From positions 23,289,511 to 23,353,510 of the forward strand of contig CM036159.1 of assembly GCA_020631735.1 (NCBI GenBank): 64,000 bases of DNA, read 5' to 3'. Of this stretch, positions 39,065 through 51,730 are shown one piece after another. Position numbers and translations under genes: made by a program. Numbering within the stretch: position 1 is the first letter of the stretch; each line of letters begins with the position of its first letter. The stretch is from Saccharum officinarum. Taxonomy: Eukaryota > Streptophyta > Magnoliopsida > Poales > Poaceae. Under the pieces are notes generated by a model. It made no database searches. It saw nothing but the letters and a program-made list of their open reading frames with translations, and had not been told where the DNA came from.

Positions 39065-39289
39065 GGGCGTGTTTAGTTCAGGGGCTGTAAAGTTTTCGGG
39101 GTACTGTAGCATATGTGTAACTATAACAATTAGTATCTAATCATGGACCAATTAGGCTTAAAAGATTCGTCTCGCAAAATACATGCAAACTGTGTAATTA
39201 TTTTTTTTATCTATATTTAATGCTCCATGCATATCTCCAAACATTCGATAAGATAGTTGTAAAGTTTTTGGGTGGGAACTAAACACCCC
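39065..39289. mobile_element. Tourist-like MITE, 225 bp
   Basis: GGGCGTGTTTAGTTC at the left and GGGAACTAAACACCCC at the right, with ATA on both sides (39062-39064, 39290-39292). Shares the TTAGGCTTAAAAGATTCGTC signature with the copy at 25059-25301. Confidence 0.8.
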
Positions 39290-40043
39290 ATAGTCGTACC
39301 ATGCAGTTATATATGTCTCGTCGCTCTGCTGAATTATCCCAGGGACCGCCGACCGCCACATATTTTATAGTACTTCAACAAAAAGTTCAACATTAGGTTG
39401 AAACCATCCTGACGGCGGCAACAAAAGATGAAATAATGATCCATCGAGGCGTCATGTGCGTGCACGACAGGCAGCACGTCTCCCGAGAGTTGGCGGCGCG
39501 CACGTACCTCGCTAGCCTCAGTTTTGCTTCGTGCGCGCGTGTGCGGGCCAGAGCCAGGCTCTCCGAGAGAGCCAGGGAAGTCTCACAATGTAACATGCCT
39601 ATGCATGCCAGGCATGCAATAAGGACAATGTAGCAATGGCATTGCTTGTAGGTGTGTGCGCCCTGCTTGCTTTTGGCAAAGAGTATAAATATATATAAGT
39701 ATGAACTCATATATATAGAAGTACACTCTAAAAAGCACCTAAACAATTAATAATCCAAACTTTTAGCTATATGCATCTCCAGACTGGATCTTGATGTCTT
39801 GGCATGCATGGCTCATGGCTGGCTGCCGGTACTACCACATTTTTACCTAAAAAGAGAGCTCTAGCACATGACGGGGGCAAAGAATGGATATTCTACGTCT
39901 AGCAGCAGCAGCAGCAGCAGTTGTTTTCTAATTAATGAGTTCCAAGACGAAGGGAGAAGCTCTAGTCGACAAACTTTCCTGTCTGATAGATGCACTCGCG
40001 CGCCCGCATGATACTTTCCACTACTACTTCTGTCCTTTGCATT
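39290..40043. other. Spacer
   Basis: Includes a GC-rich stretch (39430-39640) with open frames on both strands and no domain, and an (AGC)n run at about 39901-39921. Nothing else. Confidence 0.35.
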
Positions 40044-40424
40044 CAGTGGCGGATCTAGGAAATACATATAGGGGGGGCTGAAGAAATATCACTATAGCAA
40101 AAGGTCTGTTATTATCTGTACATGGTCGATGTATGTATATATAGTGTAAAGCATTTGTATGAAAACATAAGAATATTTCGTAAATCCATGGGCTGTGACT
40201 GCTTGATCTTCAACTTGTCACAGTGTCAATGTGACTTGGACTTCAATCGACTAGCTGCCTTCTTGGGCCGCAACTGACAAGGTGGAGTTAATGAGAAACT
40301 GGCCTCAAGTGTCGAGCGCGTCTTCAACCTCCAGACGTAGGAGATCGACATCTTCAGTCCTACTCAACGACCATGGTAGAAATTTCTTGCAGATCCTGTT
40401 AGCTAGAGCTTAGATCCGCCCCTG
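40044..40424. mobile_element. hAT MITE, 381 bp
   Basis: Starts CAGTGGCGGATCTAGG and ends TTAGATCCGCCCCTG, flanked by a perfect 8-bp duplication TTTGCATT (40036-40043 and 40425-40432). Same terminal family as the element at 16228-16873. Confidence 0.9.
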
Positions 40425-42362
40425 TTTGCATTCTAAAGATTTTAAGACAATTAAAAGAGCACAAAAGTCACATGTATACTCACCTTAGTTTTAATTAGAT
40501 GCTATCATCAATGTTGGGACAAGGTTCCCGAACAAGATTGAGAGAAGACCCCTCAGCGAAGGCTAGCTAGAGAAGGCCTCTTGGTGAAGGTTCCATGCTG
40601 CGGTTCTCCGATGAAGGTCTTGTGCGGAGGTCCCCTGACAAAGGTCTTGTGTTAAAAAAAAGTACCCATGCTCTCAAACAAAGGTGCTAGAGAGAGGGGG
40701 ATCATTAAAGGAGTACCACCTCTATCACACCATCCACACACATACACATCTTGATCTAATTGTATGACTTGTTGTTCCATTTGATCCAAGTGTTTAGACT
40801 TAGCAACATACTCAATACAAGTATGCATGCCTTACATTCATCCTTTACCCATAAACTCCACATATGCTTTAGAATAGGATGTTAAGGCTAAGCTCTATGG
40901 CCTTGGTGAGGTTTCATACACCTTTGGGAGTCTTGAGAGTGCCACTTAAGGAACCTAAGCATGTCTCTTTTCTAGAAAAAAATCAAAATCTCTGAAAAGT
41001 TTGGTCAAACCAAGGGGGGCAGAAGAAGCACTCCATCCAAGTTGTTCTGTCTTACGATCTCTCATAACAAGGTAAAGGCTATAAGCCCCATATGACTAAG
41101 GTGAAATGGCTGAGTCTCTAGTTATGAACTTAATTAATTAAAGAGATAGAGTGTTGGTTTGTATATGAGTTATTGCAAGACGTTAACATTGCAGCAACTC
41201 CTGATCCAAATGCTAAGAAGTTCGCATCTTTGCTCGGGATGAGCAAAGGGACAGCTTGGGGGAGCTTGTTGATGGTCACTAAACCCTATGTTTGACCATC
41301 AACATTCCACCAAAGTGAAGATAAAACAACATCACAAGTGGCAAGTCTTGTTTATAAATGACCTAGTTCCACTTGTAGTTAGAAAATATTTGAATGCAGG
41401 AGATTTGGTGAAAACTCATCAAATTCAAACATAGAAGGCAAGTGGACATGGCAAGGGGTCTGGGCCCACTTGGTGGGATCGGCTGATCCCACCTAGCTTC
41501 GCCCGACGCCCCCTGGGCCCCTGCCACGTCACTGATCCATGGGAGAATGAGGGAACACACTCTTAAGCAATCACCACCATTGGTTCCTTGTCGGTTTGAT
41601 CCAAGGGCCTTGGTGGGGCTCCACTTGGATTGATGGCCCACCTTCATACTCCAGAAGGCTTCACCGACCCTCTAACTGCCTTAGGACAGCAACAATAGAC
41701 TTGGAGAAGCAATACAGAGCGTTGGATGGAGGGGTGGTGGAGATCAAGGGTTGGCCGACGCCCTAGCTGCTGCCCGAATTTTGTGAAGCATGGATAAAGC
41801 AATCTAAACTCATTATTTCTGATAGGCCTCACATCAGATCTAGGAAAAAGGTCTTCGCTATCCAACGGTTACATGTTGATTGATAGTTTCATGTGATACG
41901 GTACTTTATATTGCATTGAAGTCTTAGTTCCATATGGGATTTTGACTAAATATCGACTCAACTCAAATATGTGGTTATTGTGTACCTACTGTGAAATTGA
42001 GACAGATGAAGTATGTGCCATTTGAGCGTGCGCCGAGCCAAGCCGGGGCCACGCCGTGATGTGGTGCGAGGTGGACTGGGGGTTTCTACTTGGGCTGTTT
42101 GATGGGTGTTTTTGTCTGCCTATCTACGACACCTGCTCGGGTCTATGACTGATCATGTTTTTTTAATGATAGGTTCACAAGCAAGTTGAGCTACATGAAG
42201 GCCATGGAGTGAGAGGTGGCAAGTGCATGTGAGGTGAAACGTTCAACTAGTGGAGAGTTGATGAACATGATGATCGAAGTGATGGACATATATTGAATAT
42301 GATGGATATGATATAGTCTTGTATGACAAGATGGTGAACATATCAAGACAAGGCTAGACTAT
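40425..42362. repeat. LTR-retrotransposon remnants
   Basis: A purine-rich GGGACAGCTTGGGGGAGCT directly precedes TGTTGATGGTCACTAAACC at about 41266, which looks like a polypurine tract followed by an LTR start. Text at 41880-42060 resembles the start of the solo LTR at 34408. No reverse transcriptase or gag frame is visible and the right end is not found. Confidence 0.45.
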
Positions 42363-43315
42363 CACTATTATAGTAGCAGTTATCCCAGGCGGTCAAAAAT
42401 GATTTTCGGAGGCGGGCAGCTGGTCCGCCTCTGACACTTGCTTGCCTCCATAAATCAATTAAAAAATAATAAAAAATGATGAGCCCATAGATGAGGCCTG
42501 CGGAGCCCAGCCAAGAGGCCCACCGAGCCCATGACGCACCGCCACCGCCGCCGCCGCCACCTGTGTTCATCCGCAGTCACTTGGATCTCGATGTCATCTC
42601 CATCCTCACCAGATTCGAGCTCCCACCACCACGAGCGCTCCCCGCTGCTGGGCCTCCACTGTAGGGCACGTGGGCCTCCACCGCGCGGCTCCCCACCACA
42701 TGCGCCCCCACTGGTCCTCCATCATGGGGGTGCGCAACCCTCCACCACGCGACACGCAACCCCATGCCACCGGGGCATACGAACCTCACCATGGGCCCTC
42801 TGCCGCTGACAGCAAGAGAGGTGAGGGTGAGAAGAGAGAGAGAGAGAGAGAGAGAGCTGCGTGGTGGCTGGAGGGGACAATGGATCGAGGCTGTGCAACT
42901 TTTGTTTGGAGAGGGAGGTAGGAGAACGATGGAGGGAGAGGATATTGCGACGCAGTTGGGGGTCGGGTCTGGGTAGACAGACTGGTGAGTTAAGGTTCCA
43001 CTCTCTCTTTTATGTTATGAAGTCAATAACGAGTCTAGATGGGCTTCCTGGGTTGGGCTTACTTTACATAGGCGGGTCTTTTAAAAGGTCCGCCGACCTC
43101 TTAAGAGGAGCAACTCCGTAAATCTACTTTAGGAGACAGACAAATTTTGCCCACTTTTGTAAAAATTGATTTTAGGAGGTGGACAGTTTCTGACCACGTC
43201 CGCAAATAAAATGTCCGCCTTTGAAAATCCTTAGGTATTTTAGGAGACGGTTGGATTTGTGACCGCCTCCGTTAATGATTGGATAGTGTCTTGCGAAATC
43301 ATTTATGCAGTAGTG
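42363..43315. mobile_element. Small CACTA-like element, about 950 bp
   Basis: Begins CACTATTATAGTAGCAG and ends ATTTATGCAGTAGTG. The flanking triplets are TAT and TAG, so the duplication is imperfect. Subterminal GGAGGCGG/CCGCCTCC and 'TTTTAGGAGGTGGACAG' repeats lie at both ends. The GC-rich middle (42480-42990) has a (GA)n run at about 42831-42856 and no transposase domain. Confidence 0.55.
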
Positions 43316-44186
43316 TAGGATGGACCGTGCAAGGTGAAGGGCAAGCAAGAGGCTTAGGACACGACAGATCATCGAGGCGGTCAAGTGCGAGTAGAGGGCT
43401 CGGCGCTGATGGACCAAGGCAATGGTGAAGAGCGGGCAAGGCTAAAGGTCAATGGACTATGAAGGCCATGTGAAGCTATTATGTGGACCATATCACTTGA
43501 GAAGATCAAGCTGAGTAATGATGATCTATGAAGATTTCAAGTGGCTTGATGGAGTGATGGTAGAAGGATCATCAGGTGAAGACAAAGTCAAGTGAAGATG
43601 AAATGGTGAATTTCATATGAAGATGGAGTTGGTGATGCAGAGAAATCGATGCTTGCGAACATCACAATGGAGATGAAAGGGAAATGCACAAGGCAAATGT
43701 ATGCTTGTCAGGCATTTTATTTCATCAGCCTAAGGTGTCTAGAAAAGTTCTTTTGCTAGGTTTTAGGATAGATAGTCATGCTATAGGAGGGGCAAATGTA
43801 TTCGCTAATCAGTTATCTACTCCTAGGCAAGATCTAACTCGAGAGTGCATTTAGATTGAGTGACGTGGAAAGAATGCAAGTGAAAACCTTTATGTAATGT
43901 TTTGAAAATGCGAACTTAGTGCTAAATGTGTTAGTTGTTGTTGGACACCTTATAAGTTAGCCATTTGAAAAATGATTGAGAGCGACACTCGGTGCGGTGT
44001 TTTTACACCCACACCGGAAGTTAAGGGTGGACACTTGTCTGAATGTCTCGGTGTTGCTGTTTTGTACGTGCTCACCGGACCTCCTCAGTGGTATACCGGA
44101 GCATGTCACCGGAGAGTGAGTCCAGTGAGACTTGAGGAAGCATGACCCATATATCCTTGTGCTCATCAATCATGGAGTTTGATGTT
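43316..44186. repeat. LTR-like debris flanking the large CACTA
   Basis: The text (GATAGATAGTCATGCTATAG, CACCGGAGAGTGAGTCCAGT) recalls long LTRs of grass copia-type elements and partly resembles the start of 52716-54711. It is interrupted at 44187 by the CACTA and probably resumes at 62956. Confidence 0.45.
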
Positions 44187-44208
44187 CACTACAACCATAA
44201 AGCACAGT

Positions 44209-44516
44209 AGGGGCGGCTCATAAGGCATTGTAAGGGCGGCTGCCCTAGCCGCCCCTGTGCATCCGCTCTTACAAATGCTTCATTTGTAAGGGCGGTTCCC
44301 TAGCCGTCCTTAGAAATGCATTTGTAAGGGCGGCTGGTGTTTGAAGCCGCCCCTACAAATGCATTTGTAAGGGCGGCTGGTGATAGAACCGCCCCTACAA
44401 ATAATATTTGTAAGGGCGGCTGGTGATACAACTGCCCCTACAAATGCTATTTGTAGGGGCGCTACTGTGCCCATTTGTAGGGGCGGTTGTATTACCAGCC
44501 GCCCCTACAGTGCATT
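44209..44516. repeat. Left subterminal GGGCGGCT array
   Basis: About ten copies of AAGGGCGGCTGGTG and its complement AGCCGCCCCTACAAATG, alternating in orientation. In CACTA elements such repeats are the binding sites of the accessory transposition protein. Confidence 0.85.
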
Positions 44517-44559
44517 TTCTAAAAAAAATAATATACATATAATCAAATCTGACCACAGT

Positions 44560-44757
44560 ACAAATATAATTCAAATCCAAATCTGAGCACAACACATATA
44601 TAATTTAAATTCAAATTTGACAAACACAAAGTCCAAATGACAAGTCCATTACATAGTCCAAATCACATAGTCCAAATGACAAGTCCATTACATAGTCCAT
44701 ATCACAAGTCCATTACATAGTCCAAATGACAAGTCCAAATCACAAGTCCATCAAATT
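44560..44757. repeat. CAAGTCCATTACATAGTCC tandem repeat
   Basis: Degenerate units of ACAAGTCCATTACATAGTCC separated by AAATCA/AAATGA, about 4-5 copies, directly downstream (minus strand) of the CACTA ORF stop. Confidence 0.75.
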
Positions 44758-46470
44758 GTTATCAATGGCCTCGAGCTATCCTTTCAAGCTCACGGAGGTG
44801 TTGGTACTTAGGATTACTACCTAAGTCGGATTGTGGGTCATGGTAAGTGCCTTTGACATGCACAATCTCGTCCAATATGAAGCCGTAAAGGTCACCGACG
44901 AGCTCTAAGAGTTGGTCATTCTTGTACGTGTCCCTTCTCTCATGTGCCTCCTCTTTCCACTACAAGAGAACAAGTTTAGGTCTATTGTTTTATAACATAA
45001 GCTAGGTTTTTATACTACAAGCGAAGAGATTCAAACTTACCAAACAAGGGTGTCTCCAATAGGCACTGGTGCTACTCATGAAAGCACATACGTAATATCC
45101 ACAATGTAGACTCCTCAGCCTCTACTTGGGGTACTATGTGTGTTTCACATATGGAAATATTAAGTAATGCTATTGACAACCACATAATATAGTGCTAAAG
45201 TAAGTTACACTTACCGAACATAGAGTTTTGATAGCCAAGTTATGCTTTCTTTCCAGACAATGCCTTCCATGATGTTCATTGACATAGAACCTGAATGCCC
45301 TGTTCAAATGATTTTAGCAAATGGAACTTGTTAGTATGCAAAACTGAATGTTAAAGTATATATACAAGCATATAAGCTAATGAGGATTTTTGATATGTAT
45401 ACGTCTTGAGAATCGCCATGAAGTCTTTGTATGTGTGTAGTTCAAAGTCTGCAGAATCAGAGACCCATGCCATGCTCTTCTCGACAACGACACCTATAAC
45501 AATCCAGTGGTCGCTGCATGAATTCAATCATAGAACTAAACATATAAGATGTTTTGCATCGAACAAAGATATATTGAATAAGCTTTAAGTATAAAGTCAA
45601 GCTTATGTATGGTACCCATATGATATCATTTTGTTGGAGATGCGTAAAAGATATGGCAAGGTATGTTGCAACCTTGAGGGACTCTTTCCTTATTACCCTA
45701 TTCCAGATACCCTCTTTCTCCACAACAGTCTTTCCAGCAGAAAGCTCTTTGCAATCTAGTTTCCACTTTCTGGGGTAATCAAAATTTGTTTGTGCTATAG
45801 GTTGAGGGTCGACATACCCGGCTTTCAAGCTTGGCATTTGTTTCACAATGTGCGCTTGCATTCTACAAATCACAGTGTGGGTTAGTTACAAGAAAATCCA
45901 AGTAAGTTAGATTCATATCATATCGAGAGGGCAAGGACTTACAGGCACCACGTGCGAATTAGGTTCATTTCCATTGATCCGAGGTGAAAGCATGTGTGGA
46001 CGTCATCGAAGTCAAAGGCAATTGTCCCCTCTAGGGCTCCAAATGTGCTGGCAGATATGATTGCTTGTATGATCGTTAGCTTTGTTGGGATTACACGTAA
46101 GTACCAATCATGGAACCTTCTCATGTGTAGGGGAAGTTGCCGGATGACCCGATTTGGTAGAAAATTCTTGCCTCTTTCATATTTTTTGGGCAATCTTTTG
46201 ACCATTCGATGGATTCAACATCTAGATACTTCTTTACCGCTTGGTGCAGTTTGCTATCGTTGACCTCCTTAGAACCTTGTGCTGATACTTCCTTAACTTG
46301 GTTCTCAGGCTTGAACTGGTCATGGGCATACCACTTGTGAACACTCGCGATATCCCGGATCCTCACAAAAACTGGCCTTATCTTCTTGGGAATCTTGTTT
46401 CTGACTTCCCATTCAGGCCCGTCCTCAGCTTCTCGAGCAAGACCTTCTTGAGAAGGCACTCGTTGTTCAC

Positions 46471-46720
46471 ATGTCAGCTGTAGTTGTTGAGAAGACTATG
46501 GCATCTCATCATGCCCTTGCTCGGCATGAGCCAGAGAAGGTTGTGGCTTGTGAGGCACATGTGGCATCTCGTCATGCCCTTGCTCGGTACGAGCTAGAGA
46601 AGGCTGTGGGCTGTGAGGCACGTGTGGTGTCTCATCATGCCCTTGCTCGATGTGAGCTGGAGAAGGCTGTGGTGTGTGGTGGTGAGGATTCAGGGAAGAA
46701 TGTGGCATCTCAAGCGTGTG
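46471..46720. repeat. 63-bp tandem repeat inside the CACTA ORF
   Basis: Three to four copies of a 63-bp unit (CATCATGCCCTTGCTCG phase) at about 46500, 46563 and 46626. On the minus strand they encode a 21-residue repeat of the form PHVPHxPQPSLAxxEQGHDE. Confidence 0.85.
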
Positions 46721-47591
46721 GTTGTCACGAGCCGGTGAATATACCTCCCTGTCCTCAACAACTCTCTCCAAATGTACATCACTCAAAGTTGGCGAACAAA
46801 CAGTCAATACAATGTCCTTTTTGTGCTAGAGAATGAACTGGTTCATGATGTCTCCAAGTAAATTCAGCCCATCGGGAGTCGGGTGTTCTATCTTCCACTT
46901 CATGAATTCGGGCTTCACGGTGTGCACCTCGACCCTAGTGTAGTCCTACGGGATGGCATTATTGTGCCATGAGTCACCAGGAGGATGTGCCACACCTGTT
47001 GCCACCTCAATCATCTTGTTTTGCTTGTCGATGAGAACCCCCCAAGATGCAACTAGTTGGCTCCCGTATGCGATCGACAGCGGTTGTGGCTGCAGTGGAA
47101 CCTTGGCTGCTAGGAACATCCGGAGGGCTGCCAACTAAAGCCAGTTCTCCCGACGGCCCCATTAATGTCCGTGGCTCGGTAGACAGTCTTTTCTCCTCCA
47201 ACACCTTTACAACTAGAGCCGCCACTTAGAGCTCAAGATTGGATTCTCAGTCTTTGCCATGTTTCTTGTACATGTGCCGGTCCTCTTGGAATCCATGCTT
47301 CTAGGTCGTCAGCTTCCCTAGCCCCCTTATGCGACATGTGTGCTCAGGGTTTCCCAAGCCAAGACTAAGCTCATTCCTCTCTCTGGAAGGAGTGAATGTG
47401 CCCTTCTCCTTGTCTTTAGCATATTTTAGTATCCTTGATATTGCCTCTGTGGTCTCCGACTTAGCAAATTTAGACTACTACCAGATTCATTCACACTCCT
47501 CACATATATCCAATGCCAGATGCGTGGCTTCAACTTCATCACTGTCGTATTCCTAGAAGCTTTGTCCTCTGCGTCCATCTTCCTGAACTGC

Positions 47592-47712
47592 TCTTCGTTG
47601 GCCTTGTAGCCACCGGGGCCTAGACGAGGGTGGTATTGGTTTTTCTTCTCCTGCTCTCTGTTTTTCTTCGTTGGCCTTGTAGCCACCGGGGCCTAGACGA
47701 GGGTGTCGGTGA
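47592..47712. repeat. 74-bp tandem duplication in the Transposase_24 region
   Basis: TTCGTTGGCCTTGTAGCCAC and the following 22 bases occur at about 47594 and again at about 47668 without change. On the minus strand this duplicates the LGPGGYKANEE segment, a recent and inactivating-type duplication. Confidence 0.8.
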
Positions 47713-48476
47713 AGTCTTCTCATCCACGAGCAACACCCATTGAGTAGGAGTTATGTTGCCATACAAGTGGAATGGAGTTAACCCCTTTTGGATAAACTTT
47801 GTGTTCAGTTCCGTCCTCCAACGTCGAAAGGACTATCCCATCATCTAAAAAGCACGATGTTTTACCAGTTCGTGTGTTCCCTCCGAAAACCTAAAATTCT
47901 TCACCAAATGCTCATCCCATAGTTCTCTCTTCTTCTCCTCTGGATAATCTTTCTAGTTAGGGATTGCTGGGTTCAACATGTCTCTTACTTTAGTCCCGAT
48001 CGCATTACGGAATTTCACAATGTACTTCTTTGGCTCTAGGATCTGCCCTTGTGGCCCGACCTCCGTTATCACATAACATACCCCCACCTTTGGATATTGG
48101 TTTGCCTTTTTGTCCCCTTGGCTCCTCTTTGTTTCGGTAGTCGAGGCCATGGTTGTGCCTTGAGATTGGGGAGCAGAGGCCAAAATGTTAGTATCTGTGG
48201 CTGCAGCCTCTGGCCTCCTTTCTCCTGCTCCTTGTTCGGTGTAATGTGCTAGAGACTGACGTCGTCTTTTCAGAGCTTTAGGAGGGACCTGTATGAACGA
48301 CAGGTCAAAGTGTTAGCAGAGGTAACACAGCCAAAGGGTTAGCAAAATTTACAAGCTACTAAGGCTTTATCCCTACCTCCTCTTACGGGTCAAAATCCTT
48401 GTCCAACTCGTCCTCCGTTGGCCTCTGTCTGGGTTCACGTGGGAAAGGATCCTCAGGACTTTCATATCCCTATGAG

Positions 48477-48592
<116 letters not shown>

Positions 48593-48840
48593 GCCTTCAG
48601 CAGCCTCTCCTTCTTCGCCTTCATCAGCCTCTCCTTCTCTTCCATCTTCTCCCCCTTGCTCGTCGTCAGACTCCCCTTGATTAAGCATCATTGCAACATC
48701 CTTATCTAACTCGTTATTGAACTGCTCCTGAGAAAGTTGATCTTGTACTTGCCCTCCTTGGCTTGGCTGCTCATTATTCTGGCGGGATCGGGCTGCACTG
48801 CCTGTTGTCCGCGTTATCTCGTGCTTTGTTCTAATAGATG

Positions 48841-49569
48841 CAAGGAATAAAGTGTGCTTTAGATACGCGAGAAAGTATAAGAAATAAAAAAGACTCAAGA
48901 TTAGTGGTAGTGGTGGTGGTGGTGGTAGTAGTAGTGGTAGTGCTAGTAGTAGTGGTAGTAGTAGTAGAGTAGAGAGGAGAAGGGAGAAGAGAGAAGAGAG
49001 GACAAGAGAGAAAGGAGGAGAAGAGAGGAAGGAAAAGGTTTTAAAAAAAGGCCTCAGAAGCATGTCGATCATTATTTGATCATACACTTAGAGCATCAAG
49101 GCATCATTGCAGAGAAAAAGAGGAGATATAGTAGGGGCGGCTGGTAATGGTGCCAAGTTCCTCTACAAGTGTTGATCATTAGCTCATAATCCATGTAATG
49201 TATGGATTGGACAATTTCATCATCGGCAAAACAAAGGATAGGGGACAGCTGGTTGGCATTGAGAGAAGAATAGTAGAGAGGAGAGTAGGAATAGTAGAGT
49301 AGAGAGGAGAAGGGAGAAGAGAGCACTTGCTGCTGCAAATGTATATACTAAAAAATAACAGCTTAACATGCCATACAAACATATGAACAATTACTTTACA
49401 AAAAAACAATGGCTATTAACTTCAATTCAGCTGACAAAAAGCCATACAAACATATGAACAAGCCAAAATACATAACTGGCCACTACACGCAGGCTGTTGG
49501 AAATCTAACAACCTTAAAAACATCATGCATGCATTATATTCACCTCTGTTTACAAAAAAACCACATAAA
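48841..49569. repeat. CACTA interior, left copy of an internal duplication
   Basis: 48895-49020 is GGTAGTAGTGGT/GAGAGAAG low-complexity sequence. 49040-49569 matches 58390-59305 in pieces, including GGGGCGGCTGGTAATGRTGC, TTCATCATCGGCAAAACAAA, and the stretch from CCAAAATACATAACTGGC to CATAAA. No gene. Confidence 0.65.
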
Positions 49570-51028
49570 CTAGCAGGTAACCCCGCACTTCACGCGGGTG
49601 AAGGTATGATTTCTTGGTAAGCTATCATGCAAAATCAAATGAAGACTCCTTTATAAATCAAGGAACCTGCCAGAAAAATAACCAATTTGTTACTTGACAG
49701 GAAACTAAGAGCCAAAAAAATCAGAAGAGAGGAAAGAATGGCTTAACAGCAACAGTGTAGTGTCCACGCTTTGGGGCAACCATGACAAAAAAAAATTGGG
49801 TGTACATAATATATCCTTGTTATTATATCATTGTTGCACTAGGGAAAAATGCTACACATTTTGTACAAAGGTATTTACATGAAGAACTTTTTTTGTGTAC
49901 TGAATCATAAGGAACATGGGTGACGATGTGGATCCTTTCAATTGAAATGGCAGCTGTTGTTCTGCATTAGTTGTCAACTACTGCAACACACAATAGGTAT
50001 GTAAAGGATTGCTATCAAACCGGAGTAAATATTTGGTCTTAAAAGAAATTGCTGCGAGAAAGATTAAAAGAACTCTGGATATTTAGTAGATATATGAGCC
50101 ATTCTAGAGGTAGAAATATTTGGTGCTGATGGACTCTGTTTTTTCAGAAAAAAGAGGATAAGATGGATATGAGACTCTCAGCTGGTCAGTAACCCCAACC
50201 TTCTTCGAATTCAGGCATACACAGTTCGAATGGTAGGCCATAGCACCCCAGGTGAATGAAATAAGTAAGAACAGCCGGCATAAACCTAAGAAGAGGAAGG
50301 TATATTAAATATGGTCAGCCATATCCAAGATGAATTAGCAAATTAATAAAGAACTTCCATGTAATAAATCAAAACTATTTCCAAAGTATACAATCACTTA
50401 AATATGCACAAACGTGCTTAGATGAAGGCATCTTCTTCCTGAAAGGAATCAAGGGATTTAGTACAATAATAGGATGCCATGAGACTATACAGTAGAAGAA
50501 AGTCAGTAGCATGTACAGTCCCTACTAACTAAGAATGTTGCAGCATTATTTTCTTATTAGGTAGGCTCATGAAACAGGCCAAAAAAACTGGTAAACATTC
50601 AGAAGGCTATGCAATTGATATTTAGATATAAATAATACTTTATACATTGACAACTCCATATATAAAACTGGAAAAACACCAGCCGACCAGCTGATGTGCA
50701 ACGTGATGCAGAGTCCATTCATGGGAGATGACCGTAGATGACATCTCTTGGACATCACGATGGAAAGGTGGCAACTCTTGCATACTGCGATGCACAGATG
50801 TGGGCAACGACCTAGATGGCCACAGGCGGGGTGGCACTGGTACGGTGCAGCGCAGCAGCGCCCTGCGGTACCGTGCCGTGCGGCCAGCGGAGGGCGATGG
50901 AACTCGCGTTTGGAGCGCTGAAGGATGGTAGGAGCCACATATCGTTGATCGGACGGGTAGGAATAATGGACGACATGGATGAAGCCGGTGACAGATTTTG
51001 GTATACAGAAATAAGGGTATATGGTGGA
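49570..51028 (-). mobile_element. Non-autonomous Helitron, 1459 bp, with a preserved empty site elsewhere
   Basis: On the minus strand it starts TCCACCATATACCC and ends with the CCCGCGTGAAGTGCGGGG hairpin, TTACCTG and CTAG, then T. The plus-strand flanks CACATAAA | TCAAGCGATATCTAGC correspond to uninterrupted CACATAAATCGAGCACTATC at about 59298-59317 in the internal duplicate, so the boundaries are supported by an empty site. A GC-rich block (50730-50940) has no recognised domain. No Rep/helicase. Confidence 0.85.
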
Positions 51029-51304
51029 TCAAGCGATATCTAGCATCCTCACTAATCTGGTGCAAATTTGATAATGTAAAATGCAGTTACGGTTGGGTAC
51101 TTGAGTTACTGCTAGAGCAGTCTAGAGAAAATGAAACACGAAATCAGGTTGACACTGCAAAATGGTGCCAGCAACAATATTGTAGCACCCTCATTGATCT
51201 GGTGCATGCATTATATTCAGACAAAACATGCAGGCTGTTGGAAATCTGACAGTTTTCACAATTGCAAAGAAGAATCAAAATAGACTGGAAATGAGTATGC
51301 TTCT
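51029..51304. repeat. CACTA interior, left copy continued
   Basis: Starts ATCTAGCATCCTCACTAATC and follows 59310-59450 closely until about 51170. It then carries a short internal re-duplication (CTGGTGCATGCATTATATTC). It ends at CTTCT, the target site of the LTR-like element. Confidence 0.7.
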
Positions 51305-51668
51305 TGTCAGACCTACATTTTGGTGGTCCAAGTGCATTTGTATTTGCGCTTGGATCAGTCGCAAATATGCACAAATAACATAAATAGCACACAGATGGAT
51401 TTAATATAAAATACAGAGCTTTATTAATAATAGAAAAATAAGGTTTTACAATAGTCAAAGTCTAGATGGCACAACCATAGGCATTACATAACTAGCGATG
51501 TTCATTTACCGTGGAGCGGCAATTTATTACAATGAGTGGTGGCTACTGTAACGTCCCGCCTCCTTGAGGCCGGACCCGCTTACATCTGGCCGCTTTCTAG
51601 GACATAGACTGCCCTCACAGACTAGCACAAGTCTTGTCAGCGCACTTTGTCCTCACTCATGCGCACCT

Positions 51669-51730
51669 GGGAAGAACTTTCTGGTCGGTCACCCATCGGG
51701 ATAGGCCAAGCACGCTTAACTTTAGAGTTC
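51669..51730 (-). promoter_or_regulatory. 5S rRNA-like pol III promoter region in the 3' LTR
   Basis: Minus strand AGTTAAGCGTGCTTGGCC, then CCGATGGGTGACCGACC: box A-like and intermediate/box C-like parts of the 5S gene. One difference (AAAGTTAAGC, plus CTTTAGAG) sits at the box A border. Confidence 0.8.

Noticed and set aside
44209..44516. CRISPR-like regular repeats
   Set aside because: Repeats alternate in orientation with irregular spacing and sit inside a CACTA end in a plant genome; this is a subterminal array.
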